Positions 20,846-33,100 of a stretch of DNA of 64,000 nucleotides are shown here, piece after piece. The DNA is from Cryptomeria japonica (Eukaryota > Streptophyta > Pinopsida > Cupressales > Cupressaceae): contig NC_081409.1 in assembly GCF_030272615.1 (NCBI RefSeq), forward strand, positions 246,203,502 through 246,267,501, written 5' to 3'. Below the pieces are notes generated by a model. It ran no database searches, was not told the DNA's origin, and saw only the letters and a list, made by a program, of their open reading frames with translations. Within the stretch, counting starts at the first letter, position 1, and each line of letters starts with the position of its first letter. Made by a program: the position numbers and the translations under genes.

Positions 20846-22889
20846 TAATAAAAAATAAGATGATAACAATATAAAGTGTTGTTAAGTATCTATATTTGAA
20901 AAAGAACAAAATGATTTTCTTAGTTCAAGTTATACTCAATAACAATTAAAAAAATCAACTTTATTAAAAATTAATCAAATGATAGATAAAATGATTTAAA
21001 AAATAAATTAATTAATTCACATAAGAAATTTTATAATTAATTCTTTTACAGATATTTTTCAAATTATTCATCATTTATTTGTTATAATTGATAGAATGTA
21101 ATGATTTTTTTAAAAAAATTGTGACAAGTCACACTTTGTTTTGTTAGCAATCCAAATTACTTACATGTGTCTAGGGTTTGATTACAATAATTTTTGAAGT
21201 GAGTCTGTTTATTTCTCTTTATTTTCTAGAACTCTCACTAGTGTTGTCTCATTTTCTAATGTTTCAAATTTGATGCCTTTGATTTTTAAATTTTTATACT
21301 AAGTCTAAACATCCTTTTATTTTCATTGTCTGGTATCTTTTAAAACAAATCTTCCATGTGAAGATCATAAATACCCTCACTTTCCATTAAAAGGGAGATC
21401 TAGGATAAACCCAACAACAATCATGAATTAAACTAATGCACCTCTTGTTGGAGTTGATAGTAAACCCCACAAGTCTTAAGAATTACTTGCAATCAAAACA
21501 TTTATCACATGGATAGAAAAAATATGATTGTGCTATGTAATCTCTAGAAGGGATTGATTTTAAAAATCATGATGGTCTTTTTATTCATTGACATGAATGC
21601 ATACAACTAGATTAATCTGGATGAATACAATGTGCAATTGAATTTTTATAAAAGAAAAAAGTACAACTTAGATGAACCCTAATAGAAGATTAAGTTAGAT
21701 CATGGCAAGTATCTTTATCCTATTCTATGAGACAGAATAACCTGCATATAGAAAAGTGCTACTAAATTTAGCTTATGTGATTAAAATAAAAGGGGACCTA
21801 ATAAATAATTGATTAAACAACTAGATAACTATTTATTTAGTCAAAGAAACCTCTTAAGTACAACTTTGGGAGAAGATAAAAATCTAACAACAAATGCAAA
21901 TATGGATGCAAGGATGGGTTCTCACTACAAGGCCTAATGAGGCACCCATATACAAGAAAATGAATCTCTCGTAACTAGATAAAAAGATAAAATATCATGA
22001 GAAAAAACTCCGCCCAAAAAGAATGTGTACTAACTAAATGAAAGAAGGATAGGAGGCCTTAGTATGACCCTCCAAGGACCAATTCTATACATAAGTACAA
22101 TGAATGTTCCCTAATAGGAGAGAGAAAATAAGGATATGAATCCCCCCATAAAGAATTAGCTCTTGTTCTAATGATGAATTTTGAAAGACAAAACACGATG
22201 CACTACATGCAAATGAACCCCCCCCCCCACTTAGGAAGAAATAGATTCATTGATGATTGGAGAATCCATTCCTATAAGTTAAATGAACAGGAACACAAAT
22301 CCAAATAATGTACGCCTAAGTGTGTTAGGACACTTTCTAAGGATGTCAAAACCATGAGATAGGATTTATAGGGTGGATCACACCTTGATCCCAATGCTTT
22401 GGTCCCACATTTTCATGTAGTTATCCATTAATTTGACTTTTATCACACCTAAATAGCATGATAAACTAGACCACTTGACCATGTTAAGTACACATATATG
22501 ATCCACAATCTAACACCAATCTAATTGGTCAATTGAAATTGAATATACCTCTATGACACCATGTACACTTACCATCTACTAAAAGTAACCCATAAGAATT
22601 CATTCTCATTATTAACTCATAATATTTCCTTAAATCAAACTCACGTCTCAATTTTTTTGTAAAAATTATAACCTGCATCTAATAACTTAAATATTTCTTA
22701 TACATTGAGATAATATTCTATAATTGATGGCATTATCAACTCAAGTTATGAACAATGAATCAACATAAGCAATAATTTGTTCTCTATTCTCATAATTTGA
22801 ATAAGATCATACACACAAACACACATAATAGCCTTGATTAAGTCCATTCTAATTAGAATAAATAAATAATGTTAGAAAGTTTTAGAATC
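20846..22889. other. AT-rich DNA with relic of the 24.5-27.3 kb element family
   Basis: Around 21895-22080 the sequence resembles 24865-25030 (GGGTTCTCACTACAAGGCCT compared with GGGTCTCGCCAACAAGGCCT, and a following GAGAAAAAACTCC-type phrase). A poly-C run lies at 22219-22230. No coding similarity was seen. Confidence 0.4.
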
Positions 22890-23034
22890 CCATACTTGTG
22901 TAATATAGTATTTTCAATGAGCATTAAATCAACCTTTGAATCGATAAAAAACCTCATTGGGTTTATCATTTCAAGGGAGATAGAAACTAACACATCTAAT
23001 TAATCTTTGATTCTCCTATTACATAACATCATTG

Positions 23035-23625
23035 GAATAAACCAGGAACAGTGGAATAAAGGAATGGAGGAAAAAGTGGAGAAGCTGGAAGCTCGGATTG
23101 GTAATCTGGAGGAAGGAAAAACAGCCATGAAAAACTTTCTGCTAATGATTCAGGATATTCTTTCCTCTGTGACTAAGAATTTAGATGAAATTACCAAGTT
23201 CCTTGATGGTTCCAGCACCCCCAAACCTGTCGTGAATCTAGATATTGATGAGGATGTTATCGAGGCAGGAACAGTGGAAAGTGCTCCTGGTGGTGCAGCG
23301 AAAAGAACAAGGGCAAGCATGAAAAAAGTTGTTGTGGCCTCTTCCAAGGATATCCCTAACCTTAGGGATAATATTAAAGATTTGCAAGGGATTAGCGGAA
23401 ATTTGGCTAATGCCCTAAAAAACATTAAGTAATTTGTTTTCTGTCTCTTTTATGTTATGGTTGGATGTGGCTAGTTTTGTTGGGCTTTTTTGCTGATTTT
23501 TGTTCATAACTGTGCTGGTTTTTTGGCAGTTTGCCTTTTCTTGTTGCTTAATGCTATTATCTTTTTAAGGAAATTTTGTAAAGGGTTTCGGGATCCCTTC
23601 AAAACCTGTTTTTTTCGTAATCAAA
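23035..23625 (+). mobile_element. Short LINE-derived insertion with one ORF
   Basis: It is flanked by the 10-bp direct repeat AACATCATTG (23025-23034 and 23626-23635), and the empty site is visible in the related repeat at 6420-7060. The 3' end, GGGTTTCGGGATCCCTTC then a T-run and CGTAATCAAA, resembles plant L1-type LINE tails. The only coding content is a coiled-coil ORF that stops about 195 bp before the tail. No endonuclease or reverse transcriptase is present. Confidence 0.65.
23064..23432 (+). CDS. Coiled-coil protein in the LINE-derived insertion
   Basis: An uninterrupted frame. The ATG at 23007 lies in flanking DNA, so the Met at 23064 is the first one inside the insertion. The product is about 122 residues: a predicted coiled coil at the start (MEEKVEKLEARIGNLEEGK), an acidic segment (VNLDIDEDVIEAG), a basic stretch (KRTRASMKK) and a second helical part (IPNLRDNIKDLQGISGNL). 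That layout is reminiscent of a LINE ORF1-type RNA-binding protein without a zinc knuckle, but I cannot assign a family. The intact frame suggests a fairly recent insertion or retained function. Confidence 0.5.
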   Translation: MEEKVEKLEARIGNLEEGKTAMKNFLLMIQDILSSVTKNLDEITKFLDGSSTPKPVVNLDIDEDVIEAGTVESAPGGAAKRTRASMKKVVVASSKDIPNLRDNIKDLQGISGNLANALKNIK

Positions 23626-24110
23626 AACATCATTGATGTTGAAATTAAATCTCAAAGTCTCAATTTCTAGATTCACAAGTGACATCTAGTAAGGTTTCAT
23701 TAATCTTATCATTTTTAAAGAATAAACCAAACATTTGTTATTTTTTAATGTATCTTATTTTGCTAAGTCTAAGTTAATAATATAGGTGAATGCAATTGTA
23801 TTCAAATGGGTATGGGAAGGAGTTAGTTGTAACTAACACCTTCTATAGGATCAAATATTTGAGAAGATAAAGTTGATAATCTTTCACCCCCATTTTTTTT
23901 ACAACCAAATTTCATAGAATTGATGCATAAGATTGATAGTTAATAAATTTTCAATGGTATAAAATAAAGAAACATTATTTTCATATGCCACAAGAAACAA
24001 ACTTTGCTTGTGAACTTCAATTAGACAATAAAACCCCTTACAAATAGGAATGAAATACTATAATTTATCCAACTACTAGAACCATTAATCTAGAATAATG
24101 GTATATCTTT

Positions 24111-24455
24111 GCTTCCTACTTTCAACATACATATACATATAGTGATGTTTCAACATAAGCCCAAAGTCAAGAAAACACATAGGAAATTACAATCATTATA
24201 ATCAAGTTGAAATATAAATAAATAGTGTATCAACTAAAGAAAAATATTTGGGTGCATCAATGCAATGTCAAATAGTAGATTCCTAGGCCAAAGTATACTT
24301 AATTTGTGAATGAATGTAATTTGATGAACTACTCACTAATTGTGGCTATTTCTAATTATTAAATTTTTATTTTCGTCAAAATTTCCTTCTTTCTCATAAT
24401 CCAATCAAACATAGAAAGAGATAACACACTATATAGCCAAAATCTATCTTGCTAC
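24111..24455. other. No gene recognised
   Basis: AT-rich, nothing supported. Confidence 0.4.
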
Positions 24456-24794
24456 TGTTAAAGTTGTAGAATACAACCTCACATAACCCAGTGAACACTT
24501 GTATGCAAATAACCTGTCACAAGAATGGAAGATTCACAAAACACAAAGATTGCTTTGAAAACCCAGAGCAAGAATATGCAATAATAATAATCAGATTGGT
24601 TAAGGATTACAAAGGGATCAAAACCTAAAAACATAAACCCTAAAAGCAATTAATAATTAATAATGAATTAATTATTAATATTCCTAAGTTTAGCTTCCTA
24701 AATTTAGCTTAAGTGAAATAGAGAAAAAGGTGACTTAATTATTAAATCAATATGATTTAATTAATTAAGTAAACTAATACATTTTACTCTAACA

Positions 24795-24820
24795 CCCCCC
24801 CCCCCCCCCCCCCCCCCCCC
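24795..24820 (-). other. G-run polypurine tract
   Basis: 26 consecutive C on the plus strand, directly next to the TGTTAGAG start of the 3' LTR on the minus strand. Confidence 0.65.
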
Positions 24821-26329
24821 GCCTTACGATGAAGTTAGGGAGAAGCTAAAAAAACTAAGGACTAGATGCTAGAAATCTAAAAATGGGTCTCGCCAACAAG
24901 GCCTGATGAGATACCCAAGTACAATGAAATCTCTATAAAGTGGAGAAAAAGGGAGAAAACCCAATGGGAACAAAACTCCTCTCCAAGAAGAGATGAAAGC
25001 TCAAGTGAAGGACTCAGAAGCCTCCAAACAAGAATGTTCCAAAAGATAGGAACAAAAGACGAGCATGAAGAATCACTAAAGCATGAAGAAGTTGCAAACT
25101 TTGTTGTAGAATGACTGCTAAGATGCTGAAATAAGAACCTCCTCTGAAACAAAACATGGTCAGGATCAAGAAGACATGAATCTGCATGAGTGCCCTCAAT
25201 GACACTACTTGAATCTAAATCAGATGGCAAACACAGGCAAAACATCTGGAACTCGAAGATACAGATGGCACAAGTACCAATAGTCTGAAGAATAGATCAA
25301 ATGAAAAATGGAAGGTTGCCTCCGAAAATAGGAATGCAAGAGTGTCCATATGGTAAGTGTTCCATCTCACCGAAATGCATGGGTAACCAACCGCTACATC
25401 CGCCTAGTACATAGGAACAAATACTGAATACATAGCTCACTCCAACATGAAACCAATGAAGCATTAGCACTAACAGTAGAAACCCCCCCATAATGCTGAC
25501 AAGGGAGAGGTGTGACAAGTACATTGAATCTGAAAGCCATAATGTAGTGCATGAAGAAGAACCAAGAACATATGACCGTGCATACATGAAAGTACAAGCA
25601 AATACAAAGCGTGTGCAAACCAAGGCAGACATGCATGAGAAAGATATGAAGGAAAACAAAGGAAATCATCAAACCCCCATGGCACTTTATATCACAGTGC
25701 GAGTACAATAAGGCACAAAACTGGTGTGCAAGATCCCATAATACATGTGCAATACAGAGGCACTTTATCTCAATGCTTTTACAAAATGATAAGTGCTTAC
25801 AATGAAAGCTCAAAATGTCAAAAAAAGACACAAGACTGGAAATACATGAAGAACAACCAAAAACGAGTCATCCCACACAAATGAGAAGTTTCCACGATCT
25901 CATATGTCCAAGTAATTCACCAAAGTGTGAAAACACAAAACACTGAATAAAATGTACCTGGAATAAAATCTGGAAAAAGTGCATGGATGGTTGTGAAGAG
26001 CTCTAAAACACCGTCCCAACGCCACTAGAATTGCAAAAAATGAAGAAACTGGCAAAAAGTTATGAGCTCGAGACTAAAAATAGTACCTCTGACTTCAAAT
26101 GGTTGTAGAATGCACCAATAACAAAAAAAGAAAAGAAAAAAGGTGATGAAACCCACATATCTAGAAAGTAGATGAAACCAGCTTTCCGACGATATCTTGT
26201 TCGCCAAAAAATGACATCGTACGCCTAAGTTATGGGCAAATGACAAAAACACCTCTTTTAGGGCACAAAGAGGGTTCAAAGGGGCCATTATGCAGTATGT
26301 ATTGCTTACGTCAGCAAAAAATTCCAAGA

Positions 26330-26650
26330 ATATTTCCCTGTGGTCGAAAAAAATCCTCGCCGAAAAATTATCGTCGAAAAAAGTTTGCGATAGCCGGGAA
26401 AAAAATCAGTCACTTGAAAAAATCATCGGTCGCCGAGAAAGGGCAGGTTGTCGGAATAAAAACTGGTGGCGACGGAAACAGGCCAAGGCGGCAGTGGAAA
26501 CATGGGACGCGGCCGAAAAAGGCGGGCGTTGGCAATGGTGGGGCTCGATCCACGGCGACGGAGGCTCCAAGGCAAGGACGCCGACAGAGGTGGGGCAGGG
26601 TCCACGGCCTGCTACAGGTCGTACAAACATGTAGAGGTCGCTGACCCCCC
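26330..26650. other. GC-rich island inside the non-coding LTR element
   Basis: The base composition jumps to GC-rich, with many CGG, GGC and CGCC motifs, unlike the rest of the window. The phrase GGTCGTACAAAC at 26617-26628 recurs at 26797-26808. Overlapping open frames on both strands are rich in Arg, Gly and Pro and show no family. It may be structured RNA or a captured GC-rich segment. Confidence 0.5.
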
Positions 26651-27140
26651 TTTTATTTCTTTTTTTTTTTGAAGTGTTTAGCAAAAAAAAAAATCTCAGT
26701 TAACCTTTTTTTTAAAAAAAATAAACCAAAAAACGAATTGATTTTTTTTTTTTTAAATACAAATTATTTTCTCGAACTGCATGTAGGCGGCCTTACGGTC
26801 GTACAAACAATTTTTTTTTGCCTCAGAGGTCAACAATGTTGAAAGTAGTTGAATTATATATCAAAATTCGTGGAATCGACCTCTGGAAGCCAACCATGAT
26901 GTCCTTTTGGACCCAAATTGCTCCAAAAAACAAGTGCCCCTCGATCACAGAAAAAAGCTGAATTTTCAAACCCTCACGGATCTGGCCCCGTGAATCAAAA
27001 ATTGACAAACAAAAGGTCAATCTTGAGTATTTGACACGTGTCGGATTCAATGGTGAGGTCCAATTCAACCCAAATTGCACAGAAGACGTGTTACAGGTAG
27101 AATCTCCCAATCTGAAGAATAGGAAAGCCTCGGGTCTGAA

Positions 27141-27152
27141 GCTCTGATACCA
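27141..27152 (-). other. Primer-binding site, initiator tRNA-Met
   Basis: The minus strand reads TGGTATCAGAGC, the unmodified consensus, directly next to the 5' LTR end CTTTAACA. Confidence 0.85.
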
Positions 27153-27337
27153 TGTTAAAGTTGTAGAATACAACCTCACAGAACCCAGTGAACACTTGTA
27201 TGCAAATAACCTATCACAACAATGGAAGATTCAAAAAAAACAAAGATTGTTTTGTAATTATTAATTATTAATATTCTTAAGTTTAACTTCCTAAATTTAG
27301 CTTAAGTGAAATAGAGAAAAGGTGACTAAATTATTAC

Positions 27338-28800
27338 ATTATATTCATGAGGTGATAGATATTATCAGAACAAACTACACTTAACTTGAATTGGACAACA
27401 TGGTAGTTTGTGTTTGTATCCTAAATGATGGCTAATCTAACATATAGAAAATAATTTTTTGTTTGAAAATATTAGATCAAAATCATGTCTAATTACTATT
27501 AAACTAGAAGAACCCACACAAAATAGTATAAAGGAGAGAGTGAAGAATCCTATAGAGTCGAGAGTTAGATATGAATCACAGTAACCTCATCTTGACATGG
27601 TTGAAGACATGGAAAATATCGTAATAATGTCTTGAGGTCTCATAAGATTGAGCTTAAATAACACACTCTTATGGATTAACTAGGGCAAGCATAGCTCTCT
27701 TATATTAAGAAACATCATGGTCAATGTGAGTATCACAAACAAAGTAGTAAAAAATAAAATGTTATTTCTTTTATTCTATTTCTATATATTATGTAATAAT
27801 TTTGTTATTAAAAGATTTATATATTAAAATTAGTATTATTTTTTAATATTTATAGTTTTAATGTTTCCTAATGATTATACTTATATTTAGTAAAATATAT
27901 ATTTAAATAATGCTATTATTAGTTATTTATTCTAATGAAAAATGTTATTTATTCTATGTATTTATAAAAAATTAAGTCTTCTAAAATTTAAGGATTTATG
28001 AGAGGATTGCTATTATATTAAATAAATTAATTGTAATGTTTATCTTAAAATTCGATGATATAAATATGTTATGGGAGATGTATATGTTGATTATTTAAAT
28101 ATTGGAGTTTTAGAATTTGATTCTATAAATACCTTAAAATATGCAAAATGTCATTTTCTTTCTTTTAGATACATGTCTACAAAATACATATCCACCATCA
28201 CTTTGTGAATTAGATTCACAAATAATCCTTTGCCAATCAAAGAGCAAACCAAGATGGGAAGAGCTTCCATGAAGTTATTCATTTGAAATCTTTTATAAAG
28301 ATAATTGAAAATAATTTTATTTTATATCAATAATATTTTTCTAATATATAATAAAATTATAGGAGAACAATTTAGCTTAAAATGTCATATAATAAATAAA
28401 ATAATATGATTCAAGATTGTAAACAACTCTAGATCATCATAATAGCCATGCACATCTCTATTGAAGGAAACATTGGTAATTAAAATAAAGATGAGAAATA
28501 TTATGATAAAGGCAAATTGATCACAAACATTTAGGTTGTAAATGGGTGACCTCATTTTCAATATATTTTATCAATAAGATTCAGCAAAATTCTAATTTAG
28601 ATGATGCAATACCACAAATTAATCATCACAATAAATTTGAACTAAACAACATTGAAACTTTAAAAAAAAAAAAGATTGTTTGCATGTGTTCCTCTGTTCC
28701 TTATGAAAATAATATGAACAAAATTTGAATTTATGGTAGAATTTAACCATCACAATACTAAAACCAACAAATATAGATCTAAAATTCTAACTTGATATTG
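27338..28800. other. AT-rich region, no gene recognised
   Basis: Contains a diverged single unit of the 7184-7543 tandem repeat near 27555-27600. Otherwise AT-rich with nothing supported. Confidence 0.4.
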
Positions 28801-28801
28801 T

Positions 28802-29760
28802 TTACCTATGTGTCTGTTTCCCCTGTGAAGATACAGAGAAGACAGAACAGAGAGGAATGACAAAGGCTACTGTGGCTTGAATGCCGCTTAAAGCCACCAC
28901 TGCCATGAAAATGCTTCGGCTTAGTTCTTGACATTCTGTCCCACAAACTGAACAATAATCACAAGTTTTAAAATCTAGATAATAAGGATTTCCAGATATC
29001 TGTACAAACATGAAATAACACAACAATCCTTGAACTGAAACCCTAAGTATATTAGCAATATAGCATCTCTTCGGCAATGGTTGTGGAATCGGGTCATATA
29101 AAGATCGGCCCATATCATCAAATCTATGGAAGATTTCTGCAATGTAATCTACGAAAAGCATAAAAAACACAAAGTAACAATGCTTATTACTTAACATTTT
29201 GCCAAACCTCCCTGCAAGCACGATCAATCCAGTGACCCCTAACATAATACTTATGGTCGACGAAATTAACAAAGTCACAGCATTCCAGTAAAAAATTGGC
29301 TTTTTCATACTCAATATCGTCAGCAAATTCTTGAGAATCTCGTATGGAACATAATTTTCTTTCTTCTGTCTGAAAATTCCAACAATCTTCAGAGACCCTT
29401 CGATTAAGATTATTAGCAATGGAAATAAAAGGATATTTTGGTTCTGCAGCGGGCTGATATCATGTTCACGAAAAACCATAACAATTAGGGCAATGCACAA
29501 ACCTACCTTGAGACGAATGCCGCTGCCTCTGGCTGTAGCAGACAATTTTGGAGAATTTTCAGACCGATCTAGGGATTTTTCGATCCATATGCAAAAAGGA
29601 CTTACAACGTAGAAAATAATGGCGTCCAACACCACAATGCTCCACAACACCAAAAATTTCGGAGTGGCCAGATGAGGGCCATGGTGGTTATCAAGAAGTC
29701 GATCGGGACAGAAAGAATGTTCCTTAACTGTGTCATGCTATCGAGCTCCTTCGTCGCCAT
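28802..29760 (-). pseudogene. Multi-pass membrane protein, copy B
   Basis: Unrecognised family. An intact frame of 283 codons runs from Met at 29651-29653 to the stop at 28802. It has about six or seven hydrophobic segments, roughly residues 3-22, 48-65, 74-95, 117-145, 150-170, 205-222 and 246-272. Between segments lie the conserved loop SLYDPIPQPLPKRCYIANIL and a Cys-rich patch (TCDYCSVCGTEC). Comparison with copy A indicates that the true start is the ATG at 29758-29760 (MATKELDSM, compared with METERIESM). Between this start and the shared CATGGC, copy B has 77 nt and copy A has 90, so copy B has a 13-nt deletion that shifts the frame. It may still be expressed from the internal Met. Confidence 0.6.
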
Positions 29761-29779
29761 TTGCATATAACTTTCCTCA

Positions 29780-29895
29780 ACTGTTCTGCTTAGCAATCAA
29801 CCAGTTCCAATCTGTGATATTGGTAAGGGGAGAAGATTCGAACCCACGACCTTGATAAAATCCGCCACCGGCTGTCCAGCTTTAAGATGCACCAT
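29780..29895 (-). other. 5' leader of copy B with tRNA B-box-like motif
   Basis: Shares AGCAGAACAGTTGAGGAAAG and GGTCGTGGGTTCGAATC (minus strand) with the leader of copy A. The last motif fits a polymerase III B box. No confident A box was found. Confidence 0.4.
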
Positions 29896-30647
29896 CGTCA
29901 TACCAAAACATTCAGTTAAGTATCATTGCATTGAATCTAACTGGTTGCAAACAGATTAAATGGCTTTGAATTTAACTGACATTGTTACCTTTTCTAATTG
30001 GTTGTGAAACAGATTTACCTTTTATAACCGTTGTGCGCCAAAAAAATTTGGCGGGTTTTTTTTAAATACAAATAGTTTGTATTTGTATTTTAAAGGACAG
30101 GTCAAAAGTTCAAATCAGAACTATTTGAAGTACAGATAAGTGTCTCTTGTATAGAGTAGTCCCTTATAGTATAAATCATCGAAAAACTCAAGAATACAAA
30201 TGGTTTATGAATGTTGTTAAGTATTTTTTAGATTTGGTTGTCTTTAGTATGAATTTGTATTCTCAAAAGAGAGGTCATAAGTTCAAATCATTAAGAGGGT
30301 AGGATATGTACTATTATTTGAATTATAATTGAGTGGCTTATTTGAATTATAATTGAGTGGCTCCTTGTATACTATAAGCCAGCTATAGATTCAAAGATAG
30401 ATTGTCTGATATCAAAGATCATATAACATAATTAAATGATTAATAACTAAGAAACTTAATGACTATATAGATTTATGATCTAGAAATTTTGTGATTATAG
30501 TATAAAATGCTTGTGATCACTTTTCAGTCTACTTTTAAGAATTGGGCCATTACCTATATCTATTCAAAGAAGACGATTGTCTATTCTCCATATCAATATT
30601 GATAGTAGTGGGTTTGAATATAGACTATCTTTTAAGTTAATGTCATT
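29896..30647. other. No gene recognised
   Basis: AT-rich. A 19-bp phrase, ATTTGAATTATAATTGAGT, is repeated directly near 30315 and 30340. Nothing coding. Confidence 0.4.
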
Positions 30648-30684
30648 CACACACACACACGGTACGCGCGCGCACACACACACA
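30648..30684. repeat. CA/CG microsatellite
   Basis: CACACA run, then CGCGCGC, then CACACA. Confidence 0.9.
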
Positions 30685-30879
30685 TTCATTCTTGTTGATT
30701 GAGTGAATAGAGAGTGTATACGGTGAAAATGGATAGTGAAAAACAACAATATTGAAAGACTAACAAGGATGCAACCACAAAACCATAGCCTAACAATGAA
30801 AGCAATCCACCATTACACAAATGAAGATACCTAAGACCATGCAAATAAATAAAATAAACCAAATATACCATTCACATGT

Positions 30880-31540
30880 CTAGTAGGGTTTCAATCTCCA
30901 TTTCTTCCTATCTCCATTTATCTTGTTTGATATATTTGCTCTCAGATTTTATGTGTGCACAAGAGCTCAACAAAGAACGAAAATGTAGTTGATAGCTTGA
31001 TTGTAAGAAGGTTTGATTCTGTCATTAGGTGATTAGGGTTGATAATGAAGGAAAGTATCCTCTTATATAGAGAACATTGTAAGAAATGAAAGGATAAGAT
31101 TAAGAGGTGTAAAGATAAATGGTTGGTTGGGATTAAAGGGTAGGTAGAGGAAATAATTAAATGATAAAGGGGGTAGGTAAGAGAAGAATTAAGAGATGAG
31201 TGACATGTGTCATGGGTAGAAAAGGCTAATTAATTAATTAAATAAATAAAGATTATTTTAATTAATAGAGGAGATGAGATCAATTAAATAAATAAAATAT
31301 TTATTTAATTTAAGAAAACGGCAATTTAAATAAATGAAAGTATTTATTTAAATGAGGAAAGGCTTAAAAGAGGATTAATGAATTAATTAAATAAATAAAT
31401 ATTTATTTAATTAATAGAAGACTTAGGATAAAATAGCTAAATAAATAAAATATTTATTTAATTAATAGAAGACTTAGGATAAAATAATTAAATAAATAAA
31501 ATATTTATTTAATTAGACGAGACAATTTTAGGTGTCTACA
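30880..31540 (-). mobile_element. Probable solo LTR or LTR relic
   Basis: On the minus strand it starts TGTAGACACCTAAAATTG, a frequent plant LTR start, and has a TATA-like CTATATAAGA at 31061-31070, about 470 bp downstream. The region 31220-31520 is made of self-complementary TTAAATAAATA/TATTTATTTAA blocks with a 51-bp tandem unit containing AGAAGACTTAGGATAAAAT. The other end was not located. Confidence 0.45.
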
Positions 31541-32370
31541 GAGAGTTGTAAAATCCATTAACTATTATTTGTGTCAAATGTGCACAAGGTATGAATAAGG
31601 TTGAGGTCCCATGGAGGGGGCATCCTAAAGAATTTCAATGGTGTTGCTAAGATATTTTAGGATTATATTAAAGCAGGTGATCCTACGAATTTTATAGTGC
31701 AGTTCAAGCTTAAAAGTTTAAGCTCCAAAATAATGGACACTGCGGGTGAGTTTTTTTGTTTAACATATTCAATTCACATAAGTGAATAAATATAAATAAT
31801 AATAAAAAATTTAAAACATTAGATAATTGACAATTGGCAAAAACAAGCCTACGCTAGTTGAGCAATTTATAACCACCCACCATTTCCACCAGGTCAAATA
31901 TATGACCCTAAAAAGTAGGGTCTGCTATTTTCTAGAAACCCCCTTGCATGAGACCCCATCCTAAGTTGGGTAGTTGTACTATTTTAACACGGATTCTTCA
32001 AGGGTTAATTGAAGAAGAAACATACATGTTAAAGATAAATAGTGCTACACAATGTGAAACTTTGTCTAAAAAGATAAATAATTGAGTTTGCACATGTTTT
32101 TAATTTCATATTTCAGAGTTTTGTTGTGTTTATTCATTGTTGTCTTCTGAGGAGTTTAATTGACTATAATATTGATATTGTCTTACCATGCACTTCTTGT
32201 TTCATCATTCTCATTTGGATTTTTTCTATGTAACTACGATTTTTATAAATTAGTGATATGTGAGCATGGGAATACACTTTAAGGATATGTAAATATAGGA
32301 ATTCTCTTTTACCCTTGAGAATCAAGATACTAGCTATAGTGGTAAATGGTAGATGACTCAATCTAAAGAA
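31541..32370. other. No gene recognised
   Basis: Short open frames only; nothing supported. Confidence 0.4.
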
Positions 32371-32374
32371 ACCA

Positions 32375-32745
32375 TAACCTCAATACTAACCCTAACCCTA
32401 ATAAATAATACTAATTAAACCATAAATAATATTACCATAACCTTAATTACATCTTAACCCTAATATAACATACATTAACTCTAACCATTATACTAATCCT
32501 AACCCTAACCCTAACCCTAATTGAACCATAACCCTAACACTATCTCTAACCTTAATTTAGATCTTAGGAATGTCAAAGTTCTAATCAAGTAATTCAACCC
32601 TAATGCTAACCCTAACACTAACTCTAACCCTAATTGAGTCCTAATACTTACCTAACCCTTACCTAATCTTTGTCTTATAATGGAAACCTTGACTTTAACC
32701 AAAGCTTACGCTAACCCTAACTCTAATCCTAACTACAATTTTAAA
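32375..32745 (-). repeat. Interstitial telomere-like block, CCCTAA orientation
   Basis: Contains uninterrupted AACCCTAACCCTAACCCTAA near 32498-32520 among degenerate units. The orientation is opposite to the 13-16.7 kb block, and the hexamer again fits TTAGGG better than TTTAGGG. Confidence 0.8.
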
Positions 32746-33100
32746 AATGATCATATTATCAAAATTTGGTATGTATTATTTAATATTTACATTAGATTGA
32801 AGATTATATATATAAAGTAGGATTTAATTTTTATATTATTCTAGTTAAATAATATAACTATTATATTAAAAAATTAAAGTCTCTCTTGATTTGATTTATA
32901 TATATATATAGACACACACACACATGCTAGTAGCATTTGCTGCTACGTATAAGAAATAAAATAAATAAACATTTATTAATTTATAAGTTCAATAACAAAT
33001 ATTATTAACTTAATATTACTTGATTAGTATTAAGTTACTATTATTAATAGCAACTAAATATAAATAAATATTAATGTTAATAATATTATTGATTCTTCTT
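32746..33100. other. AT-rich region with a TA/CA microsatellite
   Basis: A TATATA then CACACA run sits near 32898-32925. The rest is very AT-rich with no gene seen. Confidence 0.5.

Larger units (their letters stand above)
22890..24110 (+). repeat. Dispersed repeat, copy 2, interrupted
   Basis: Collinear with 6420-7060 on both sides of an insertion at 23035-23625. Flank landmarks include GTTTATCATTTCAAGGGAGA on the left and CTAGATTCACAAGTGACATC on the right. Confidence 0.75.
24456..27337 (-). mobile_element. Non-coding LTR retroelement
   Basis: Minus-strand element. The 3' LTR is 24456-24794 (starts TGTTAGAGT, ends CTTTAACA), the polypurine tract is a 26-base G run (C run at 24795-24820 on plus), the primer site is 27141-27152, and the 5' LTR is 27153 to about 27337. 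The 5' LTR has an internal deletion near 27250 and lacks its first 85 bp or so, which explains why no target duplication was found. The internal 2.3 kb has short open frames only and no recognisable protein, as in LARD-type non-autonomous elements. Confidence 0.7.

Noticed and set aside
26240-26684. Arg/Gly/Pro-rich open frames on both strands
   Set aside because: They overlap in many frames because the island is GC-rich and short of stops; none resembles a known protein.
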